Translations under genes and position numbers: made by a program
Notes under the pieces: model-generated
What the model was told of the DNA's origin: nothing
The model's input: only the letters and a program-made list of their open reading frames with translations
Databases searched by the model: none
Shown here: piece by piece, positions 1-4,562 of the stretch
Position numbering within the stretch: position 1 is the first letter of the stretch
How the letters are laid out: every line of letters starts with the position of its first letter
From: an uncultured Bacteroidota bacterium
GTDB taxonomy: Bacteria > Bacteroidota > Bacteroidia > UKL13-3
Direction of reading: 5' to 3'
Assembly (NCBI GenBank): GCA_903898215.1
Contig: CAIUEQ010000336.1
Span: forward strand, 1 to 5,941
DNA length: 5,941 nucleotides

Positions 1-368
1 ATTTTATTAAAGGGTATTTTAAAGGCAAACGTATGATCATCAATTTGAGAGATTGTACCTTCAAAAATATTTATTGCCGTCATTGGTGGGATTGGGTCAG
101 GTCTTGTTATAATCACAATTGCGCAAAATTTGCTCCCGCAACAAATTTCCTTATCCTTCGGGCCACATTGTTTTCTTTGACCTTTTTCTATACGAATGTC
201 AATTTCAATAACTGGAGTGCACTTTTCGATTTTACAGTCTTTGGTTTCACATACACTTTTGTAGGCTGAGTTTTTTTTAAACGGCAAAGTGTGATTTTTT
301 GCGTTTAAGTAAATTGTGCTGCACAATAAGAGTGAAAGACCAATTGAGTTTAAAATGAGTTTTTTCAT
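1..368 (-). CDS. Cysteine-rich exported protein of unknown function, 5' part only (runs off left edge)
   Basis: The minus strand is open from an ATG at 368-366 to the window edge, giving 122 codons plus two bases with no stop, so the C-terminus is missing. I do not recognise the family. Residues 1-23 look like a Sec signal peptide: MKK, a hydrophobic stretch at residues 4-21, then a likely signal peptidase I site after Leu-Asn-Ala (21-23). Cys16 lies inside the hydrophobic core after three leucines, a poor lipobox, so a lipoprotein is less likely. The mature part has seven cysteines in 43 residues (40, 45, 50, 68, 76, 77, 82), including C-x4-C-x4-C and a CC pair, which suggests disulfides in the periplasm or outside the cell. 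A hydrophobic, proline-rich stretch follows (IVIITRPDPIPPM, 84-96). A candidate promoter lies about 65 bp upstream, and the gene is divergent from the HTH gene at 655. The signal peptide, clean reading frame and plausible start make it a real gene; the function is unknown. Confidence 0.72.
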   Translation of the reverse strand, partial: MKKLILNSIGLSLLLCSTIYLNAKNHTLPFKKNSAYKSVCETKDCKIEKCTPVIEIDIRIEKGQRKQCGPKDKEICCGSKFCAIVIITRPDPIPPMTAINIFEGTISQIDDHTFAFKIPFNK

Positions 369-432
369 AGCTTTAATTATTTTTTTTTCAACCTACCTGG
401 AATACGACATGCATGCCTTCGTGTTGTAAGAA

Positions 433-464
433 CAAATTTTATGATTATGACAATTTATTCCAAA
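433..464 (-). promoter_or_regulatory. Candidate Bacteroidota-type promoter for the leftward Cys-rich gene
   Basis: Read on the minus strand, TTTG (464-461) is followed after exactly 19 nt by TAAAATTTG (441-433). This matches the Bacteroidota -33/-7 layout except for one extra base inside the -7 box. Transcription would start near 428, leaving a leader of about 60 nt before the ATG at 368. AT-rich DNA yields such matches by chance, so this is only a candidate. Confidence 0.35.
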
Positions 465-505
465 CAATAAATCGATTATTTTAAACTTTTTAATGATAAA
501 AAATA

Positions 506-523
506 TTTTAATCATGATTAAAA
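506..523. repeat. 18-bp perfect palindrome, possible operator
   Basis: The sequence ttttaatcatgattaaaa is a perfect inverted repeat without a spacer, centred between 514 and 515. It lies between two divergent promoters, about 130 bp upstream of a gene for an XRE-type DNA-binding protein, so it could be a dimeric operator. It contains only A and T apart from one C and one G, so chance occurrence in this AT-rich stretch is possible. Confidence 0.35.
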
Positions 524-603
524 AAATAGAGTATCTGATTTTATTAATTGAAAAAGTATTTAAAAGCAGGTTTCATTTCCTTTCATTTTTTTTAAAAACT
601 TTT

Positions 604-635
604 TTTTCTTTTTAATTTTAAAAATATATTTTAGC
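604..635 (+). promoter_or_regulatory. Candidate promoter of the HTH regulator gene
   Basis: A T tract (604-607) is followed after 19 nt by TATTTTAGC (627-635). Its first eight bases fit TAnnTTTG at seven of eight positions, and the nonamer differs by one base from the elements upstream of rplS and valS. The predicted start near 640 leaves a leader of about 15 nt before the ATG at 655. Recurrence at three genes makes this more credible than a single match. Confidence 0.5.
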
Positions 636-654
636 ATAATAAATAGCCTATTGT

Positions 655-1035
655 ATGTACTCATCAAGCATTAAACTCAGAAAACTCAGAAATCAATTCA
701 GATTATCTCAACAAGATGTGGCAAATACTCTTGAATTAGCCCAATCCACTTATTTCGAATGGGAAAAGAATGATTGCGATATCAAATTAGAATACATTAT
801 TCTTTTATCCGACTTGTTTAAAGTGGAGATCATAGATATTGTGAGTGATGATAATTCAGGAGCCAATAAGGCATTACAAATCTTATTTAATAAAACAGAA
901 AGCAAGATCAATCCGGTATATCTGTTAAATGATATAGTAGATGCTCAAAAGAAAAATATCCGATTTCTGGAAAATGAAGTAGCGACCTTATTAAATAAAG
1001 TTGATATGCTTGAACAAAAAAGTAAAGTTCGTTAA
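655..1035 (+). CDS. XRE-family HTH transcriptional regulator with C-terminal coiled coil
   Basis: This 126-residue protein is predicted to be a cytoplasmic DNA-binding regulator. Residues about 6-62 form a Cro/C1-type (HTH_3) domain: the pattern L-R-x-L-R, then LSQQDVANTLELAQSTYFEW, is the standard helix 2-turn-helix 3 arrangement with the conserved Gln at the start of helix 2 and the S-x-Y-x-x-W-E segment ending the recognition helix. Residues about 92-122 are charged, with leucines and other hydrophobics at heptad-like spacing (FLENEVATLLNKVDMLEQK), consistent with a dimerising coiled coil. There is no second sensor or enzymatic domain. The ATG at 655 places the HTH at the usual distance from the N-terminus; there is no Shine-Dalgarno, as expected here. 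The stop lies 50 bp before trmD, but a separate trmD promoter is likely. Targets are unknown; the nearby palindrome is a possible one. The domain call is firm, the role open. Confidence 0.88.
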   Translation: MYSSSIKLRKLRNQFRLSQQDVANTLELAQSTYFEWEKNDCDIKLEYIILLSDLFKVEIIDIVSDDNSGANKALQILFNKTESKINPVYLLNDIVDAQKKNIRFLENEVATLLNKVDMLEQKSKVR

Positions 1036-1046
1036 TTGATATTTGC

Positions 1047-1058
1047 TAAGTTTGTCGC
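1047..1058 (+). promoter_or_regulatory. Candidate -7 element upstream of trmD
   Basis: TAAGTTTG (1047-1054) matches the Bacteroidota -7 consensus TAnnTTTG at all eight positions and is followed by TCGC. The start codon is at 1086, so the leader would be about 26 nt. No good TTTG stands 19 nt upstream, and that position falls at the end of the HTH gene. The 10-mer GTTTGTCGCT (1050-1059) recurs upstream of the minus-strand secreted-protein operon. Confidence 0.45.
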
Positions 1059-1085
1059 TTAGTTTAACAATTTTATTTTTATCAA

Positions 1086-1760
1086 ATGCATATTGATATT
1101 CTTACTCTTTTCCCAAACATGTTTGAAAGTCCATTCGGAGATTCAATTATTAAACGTGCAATCGAAAAAAAAGCAGTAGCAATTGATTTACATAATATCA
1201 GAGATTATACTTTGAGCAAACAGAAATCAGTAGATGAATATGCGTTTGGTGGTGGTGCAGGGATGGTGATGCAAATTGAACCTATTGATTTGTGTATGGA
1301 AAAATTAAAAGCGGAGAAAGATTATGATGAGATCATTTATCTGAGTCCCGATGGTGAATTGTTCGATCAAAAAATGGCCAATATGCTTTCCACAAAAAAG
1401 AACCTGATGTTTTTATGTGGTCATTATAAAGGTGTTGATGAACGTGTGAGGGAGCATTTAATCACCAAAGAGATTTCTATTGGCGATTATGTTTTAACAG
1501 GAGGAGAACTTGCAACAGCTGTAGTTGTTGATGCAATTGTGAGGTTAATACCAGGTGTATTGAGTGATGAAACATCGGCTTTAAGTGATTCATTTCAGGA
1601 TGATTTAATCAGTCCACCGGTTTACACAAGGCCTTCCGAATATAAAGGATGGAAAGTTCCTGAAATATTATTGTCAGGTCACCAGGCTAAAATTGAAGAG
1701 TGGAGACATGAGCAAAGCATAGAGCGAACTAAAAAACGAAGACCTGATTTATTGAAATAG
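1086..1760 (+). CDS. trmD: tRNA (guanine-37-N1)-methyltransferase TrmD
   Basis: TrmD methylates N1 of G37, next to the anticodon of tRNAs reading CUN, CCN and CGG, using S-adenosylmethionine, and prevents +1 frameshifting. It is a cytoplasmic SPOUT-class trefoil-knot dimer. The 224 residues show the family signatures in order: the N-terminal IDILTLFPNMF (3-13), the glycine-rich FGGGAGMVM (54-62), YLSPDG (85-90), the knot segments LCGHYKGVDERV (110-121) and ISIGDYVLTGGEL (130-142), then IPGVL (155-159) and the C-terminal YTRP...VP.ILLSG...I..WR. Arg153 and Asp168 (in SDSF) align with the E. coli catalytic residues Arg154 and Asp169. The length is at the short end of the normal range, and nothing is truncated. 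The usual SGNH is SGHQ here (197-200). The start has no Shine-Dalgarno but gives the canonical N-terminus. rplS follows 88 bp downstream, the conserved neighbour; rpsP and rimM are not upstream. Confidence 0.98.
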   Translation: MHIDILTLFPNMFESPFGDSIIKRAIEKKAVAIDLHNIRDYTLSKQKSVDEYAFGGGAGMVMQIEPIDLCMEKLKAEKDYDEIIYLSPDGELFDQKMANMLSTKKNLMFLCGHYKGVDERVREHLITKEISIGDYVLTGGELATAVVVDAIVRLIPGVLSDETSALSDSFQDDLISPPVYTRPSEYKGWKVPEILLSGHQAKIEEWRHEQSIERTKKRRPDLLK

Positions 1761-1791
1761 TAGACAGATGTTTGGTCATGTTTAAAATTAA

Positions 1792-1824
1792 TTTTTTATT
1801 TTCAATTCATAAACCTATTTTCGC
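1792..1824 (+). promoter_or_regulatory. Candidate promoter of rplS
   Basis: A run of six T (1792-1797) is followed after 18 nt by TATTTTCGC (1816-1824), whose first eight bases fit TAnnTTTG at seven of eight positions. The predicted start near 1829 gives a leader of about 20 nt before the ATG at 1849. The same nonamer occurs upstream of valS. It implies that rplS is transcribed on its own in addition to, or instead of, read-through from trmD. Confidence 0.55.
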
Positions 1825-1848
1825 ATCCCGTTTAAAGAATTCAGTAGT

Positions 1849-2196
1849 ATGGACGCAATAAAATTAGTAGAGCAAGAATTTACATTAGATAAAAAATTTC
1901 CTGTGTTTGGTGCAGGTGATACTGTTAACGTTTATTATAAAATCCGTGAGGGTAATAAAGAACGTGTTCAGCAATACCAAGGTGTAGTTCTGCAAAGAAG
2001 AAACACAGGTATTCAATCAACTTTTACCGTTCGTAAAATTTCAAACGGTGTAGGTGTTGAAAGAATCTTCCCTTTATACAGTTTCAATATTGATAAAATT
2101 GAAGTGATGACTCGTGGAAAAGTCCGCAGAGCTCGTTTGTTCTATCTACGTGAAGCAAAAGGTAAGGCAGCTAAAATTAAAGAAAAAAGAGGTTAA
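1849..2196 (+). CDS. rplS: 50S ribosomal protein L19
   Basis: L19 is a protein of the large ribosomal subunit located near the 30S interface, where it contributes to an intersubunit bridge. The 115-residue product has the normal family length and all the conserved blocks: FPVFGAGDTVNVYYKI (18-33), RVQQYQGVVLQRR (39-51), TFTVRKISNGVGVERIFPLYS (58-78), and the C-terminal signature TRGKVRRARLFYLRE (88-102), followed by a lysine-rich tail. The ATG at 1849 gives the expected start, and there is no Shine-Dalgarno. The gene lies 88 bp after trmD, a widely conserved adjacency, with its own candidate promoter and a strong terminator 20 bp after the stop. The identification is secure. Confidence 0.98.
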   Translation: MDAIKLVEQEFTLDKKFPVFGAGDTVNVYYKIREGNKERVQQYQGVVLQRRNTGIQSTFTVRKISNGVGVERIFPLYSFNIDKIEVMTRGKVRRARLFYLREAKGKAAKIKEKRG

Positions 2197-2216
2197 TCTT
2201 TTTCCAACTTATAGTT

Positions 2217-2251
2217 AAAGCCCCGACCTTTATTTGGTTGGGGCTTTTTTT
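2217..2251 (+). terminator. Intrinsic terminator after rplS
   Basis: A 12-bp stem with one G-U pair is formed by AAAGCCCCGACC (2217-2228) and GGTTGGGGCTTT (2236-2247), with a 7-nt loop (TTTATTT) and a T run continuing to 2251. It starts 20 bp after the rplS stop. The hairpin also reads on the minus strand 22 bp beyond the stop of the convergent gene, but there only three T follow, so termination in that direction would be weaker. Confidence 0.93.
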
Positions 2252-2273
2252 GTTCAAATGATTCTAAACGTTT

Positions 2274-3944
2274 TTATTGCTTAATAAATTTTGAATAAAA
2301 TGTTTTGTCATCTTGTTTTACAACGATAAGATACATTCCATTATTCAATTCTGAAACATCCACTTCATCGGATAGGTTTTGATGCATAGATGAAATTATT
2401 TTTCCGCTTAAATCATAAATTTTCAATTCGGCATTTGTATTTGATGGAATTGAATTCTCTATGTAGAAATTTTTTGAAACAGGATTAGGGAATAATTTAA
2501 CCAAAACATCATTCTTGTTCAGTTGAGTTAAGCCACTTCTGATATTTGTTGAATCAGATAAAATTCGTGCTTTATAAAAAACATAACCTAAAGAACCTGC
2601 TGCCGGAGCTGTATAAGTAAGTCCATTTATTACAACAGGGCTGCTTGTTAGATGTACGTTGGCATAATAAACACTGTCGTTTTCTGATTCATACATTATT
2701 GAATTTGCATCTTTTGAAAAAGCAGTATTGTAAAAGCATTTAACATTGCCTGTTTTATCTGTGATTAATCTGTTAGTAATACTATTGCTGGTTGCGAAAT
2801 TATTGGCTAAATCATAATTAAAAATTGAATAACAACTAAATTTAAGACTTAAATTTCTGCTTTTAGTTACACTCATTGAATTACTTCCAACTGTTAAACC
2901 AAAACCTTCTTTTTTCCATATAATTTTACCATTGGAATCTAAACTTGCAAAAACAAATTTTCCACCAGAAGAAATGGCACCAATTGATTGTCCTCCTAAA
3001 GTAATGGTATCAGTATATTGAATTGCAAGTAGTAATAAACTATCATCACTATAGGAATCAAAACTTGCTCCATGCATAGTGCTCACTTTAACCATATCAT
3101 GCCAATTGTATTTTCCAGTACTCAGTTTAATTGAACCAAGTATAATATCCATGGTAAATCTATCAGTAGAGTCATTGCGATAATAGGTTAAGGTATCAAT
3201 AGTATAAGTGTAGTTTGTGGCAGTTATTGCATTGTACAAAAAAATACTATTTTTTGAAAGATTAAAATTACTGAATGCTTTATCAACAAACCATGTGTGG
3301 GAGATATTTCCATTTGAATCTATTTTAACAATACTTGATTTTCCAATACGGAAAAGTGTAGTATCATGTTTGGTTGGGTCAAATGCTGTTACATTACTAA
3401 AATGAACATAAAGCGATTTATCAGATGAATTTGCTAACATCGAATATATGTTTGCTGTAACATAAAATGCTTGTAAGTCTTTAACTCTTCCGCTTAAATC
3501 ACATTGCACTATATGGTAACCATTTGCAGGAATACTGTCGTAAATTTTAACCCCACCAATGTATAGTTTTTTGTTTAATGGATTTTGGAAGTAAAAAGAA
3601 GTATCGGTAGCAAATGGTAAAGGTGATCCGTAAGCAAATTTAAAACCTTTGCAATCAATCGCTGATTTAAGGTTTCCCGTGGTGTCAATTACAGCTATAT
3701 ATACCCCGCTATAAGATGAAGAAGGATTATCGGCAACTTTTGTGGAAGCATCATACACTAAAGCCGAATCGTAAGGAATAAATTGTATCAACTGATTTTT
3801 TTCAACTTTGAGATAAGGATAACGAGCACTTGTTTTTAAAGAATTAATCTTTTTGGCAAACTTAAAATCCTGAATTATCTGAGCAAAGAGTATTTGTTTA
3901 AAACTAAATAAACAAATAATACAAATGATTAGTCGTGTTTTCAT
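2274..3944 (-). CDS. Secreted T9SS cargo protein with beta-propeller-like repeats and C-terminal sorting domain
   Basis: This is a predicted 556-residue surface or extracellular protein; its substrate or partner is unknown. Residues 1-21 form a signal peptide (MKTR, hydrophobic core, cleavage after Phe-Ala before Gln22). Residues about 481-556 are a type A T9SS C-terminal sorting domain: LFPNPVSKNFYIE, then ELKIYDLSGKII and NNGMYLIVV, ending in a basic tail. Such domains direct passage through the PorU/SprA machinery and surface anchoring. In between are at least five D-x-x-G-x-[ILV] turns (about 84-96, 146-160, 206-219, 332-346, 393-406); the fourth, after a GG motif, reads FASLDSNGKIIWKKE. 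This resembles the SBBP-type repeats of Bacteroidota secreted proteins and suggests a beta-propeller. The ATG at 3944-3942 is the likely start; an in-frame TTG at 3953 adds only three residues. Its ATGA overlaps the upstream TGA, so translation is probably coupled. No catalytic motif was seen. Confidence 0.9.
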   Translation of the reverse strand: MKTRLIICIICLFSFKQILFAQIIQDFKFAKKINSLKTSARYPYLKVEKNQLIQFIPYDSALVYDASTKVADNPSSSYSGVYIAVIDTTGNLKSAIDCKGFKFAYGSPLPFATDTSFYFQNPLNKKLYIGGVKIYDSIPANGYHIVQCDLSGRVKDLQAFYVTANIYSMLANSSDKSLYVHFSNVTAFDPTKHDTTLFRIGKSSIVKIDSNGNISHTWFVDKAFSNFNLSKNSIFLYNAITATNYTYTIDTLTYYRNDSTDRFTMDIILGSIKLSTGKYNWHDMVKVSTMHGASFDSYSDDSLLLLAIQYTDTITLGGQSIGAISSGGKFVFASLDSNGKIIWKKEGFGLTVGSNSMSVTKSRNLSLKFSCYSIFNYDLANNFATSNSITNRLITDKTGNVKCFYNTAFSKDANSIMYESENDSVYYANVHLTSSPVVINGLTYTAPAAGSLGYVFYKARILSDSTNIRSGLTQLNKNDVLVKLFPNPVSKNFYIENSIPSNTNAELKIYDLSGKIISSMHQNLSDEVDVSELNNGMYLIVVKQDDKTFYSKFIKQ

Positions 3945-4426
3945 GGGCACCAAACTGGTTTAGAAATTGTGATTGTACAAGTTATAGGATCTACCGTTAC
4001 CACACCACAACCATTTATAGTACACGGATTACTCGTCCCTGTGCAACAAAATATGTAAGGATAACTTGGATTGCTTGGAGGAATTGGAGAACTAATAATA
4101 TCTGATAACAAAACAGGAACTCCTGGTGTCCCAAGCGTGATTGTTGCATCTGGACAAGTGCATGATACTTTAGCTCCTGTTCCAACTAAAGGCTTTAAAT
4201 ACCAACCACAACAATTATATCCGCCAGTAAGTGTAATTGTTTCATCGTCTCCTGTAGAATTACAATGTATATGAACACTAATAGGGTTTGGATTACAATC
4301 TAAGTAGGCTTTAATTGACCACTGGCTAAAAACTTTGTTTGGAATTAAAGCCATTAATGGCAAAATAATAAGGAAAGCGAATGTGCGTAAATTACTCTTC
4401 TGTGTTGTGTTGTGTGTTCTTCCCAT
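3941..4426 (-). CDS. Small cysteine-rich exported protein, coupled to the T9SS cargo gene
   Basis: I do not recognise a family. The 161-residue product begins with a basic segment (MGRTHNTTQKSNLR), a hydrophobic core (about 16-29) and a probable signal peptidase site after Val-Phe-Ser (32-34). The mature 127 residues hold twelve cysteines (44, 55, 72, 73, 89, 91, 127, 128, 135, 140, 150, 160), including two CC pairs and CTC, with many Gly, Pro, Thr and Ile. An even number of cysteines suggests up to six disulfides outside the cytoplasm. It ends in VWCP and has no T9SS sorting domain. The frame is open upstream to a TTG at 4486, but the ATG at 4426 is preferred: the extra 20 residues would put a charged extension before the signal peptide, and that TTG sits in the candidate -7 promoter element. 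Its TGA overlaps the next gene's ATG, which suggests that the two products act together. It is divergent from valS. Confidence 0.82.
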   Translation of the reverse strand: MGRTHNTTQKSNLRTFAFLIILPLMALIPNKVFSQWSIKAYLDCNPNPISVHIHCNSTGDDETITLTGGYNCCGWYLKPLVGTGAKVSCTCPDATITLGTPGVPVLLSDIISSPIPPSNPSYPYIFCCTGTSNPCTINGCGVVTVDPITCTITISKPVWCP

Positions 4427-4483
4427 CAGCCTTGATAGTGAAAAATAATTTTTACTTTTTTCATAGTATTGTTTTTTTAGCGA

Positions 4484-4491
4484 CAAACAGA
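4484..4491 (-). promoter_or_regulatory. Candidate -7 element of the secreted-protein operon
   Basis: On the minus strand TCTGTTTG (4491-4484) fits TAnnTTTG at seven of eight positions and is followed by TCGCT, so the 10-mer GTTTGTCGCT is identical to the one upstream of trmD. The -33 region is weak (TTTA about 19-20 nt upstream; TTTTG 23 nt upstream). Transcription from near 4479 would give a leader of about 53 nt before the ATG at 4426. Confidence 0.38.
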
Positions 4492-4522
4492 GTTATAGTT
4501 TTTTTGGGCCTAAACAAAATTA

Positions 4523-4554
4523 TTTTAAAGTGAGCAACCGTTTAGTATTTTCGC
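4523..4554 (+). promoter_or_regulatory. Candidate promoter of valS
   Basis: TTTT (4523-4526) is followed after 19 nt by TATTTTCGC (4546-4554), the same nonamer as upstream of rplS, fitting TAnnTTTG at seven of eight bases. The element ends only 8 bp before the valS ATG, so transcription would begin about 3-6 nt upstream of the start codon. Confidence 0.55.
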
Positions 4555-4562
4555 AACTTTAT

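Larger units (their letters stand above)
369..654. other. AT-rich divergent intergenic region without a gene
   Basis: This 286-bp stretch separates two divergent genes and holds no reading frame that looks coding. It is strongly AT-rich, with long T tracts at about 588-617 on the plus strand. It contains candidate promoters for the minus-strand gene (433-464) and the HTH gene (604-635), and an 18-bp palindrome (506-523). I see no RNA gene, riboswitch-like fold or terminator in it. Confidence 0.7.

Noticed and set aside
33..269. Plus-strand open frame of 78 codons
   Set aside because: It lies antisense to the leftward Cys-rich gene, which has a signal peptide and a plausible start. Its own product is rich in Phe, Trp and Asn without any recognisable pattern.
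321..323. Lipoprotein cysteine (Cys16) in the leftward gene
   Set aside because: It is preceded by Leu-Leu-Leu, lacks the small residue expected at -1, and sits mid-core; a signal peptidase I site after Ala23 fits better.
1046..1062. CTAAG-N7-CTTAG hairpin as a terminator for the HTH gene
   Set aside because: The stem is only 5 bp with few G-C pairs and no uninterrupted T run after it; it coincides with the trmD -7 element.
3217..3405. Plus-strand open frame of 62 codons
   Set aside because: It is antisense to the middle of the T9SS cargo gene and shows no domain or upstream signal.
3942..3953. TTG at 3953 as start of the T9SS cargo gene
   Set aside because: The ATG at 3944 gives a normal MKTR signal-peptide start and the typical 4-nt ATGA overlap.
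4071..4274. Plus-strand open frame of 67 codons
   Set aside because: It is antisense to the 161-aa Cys-rich gene; no start signal or recognisable product.
4424..4486. TTG at 4486 as start of the Cys-rich gene, adding 20 residues
   Set aside because: It would place a charged extension before a good signal peptide, and the codon falls in the candidate -7 element, so it would probably not be in the transcript.
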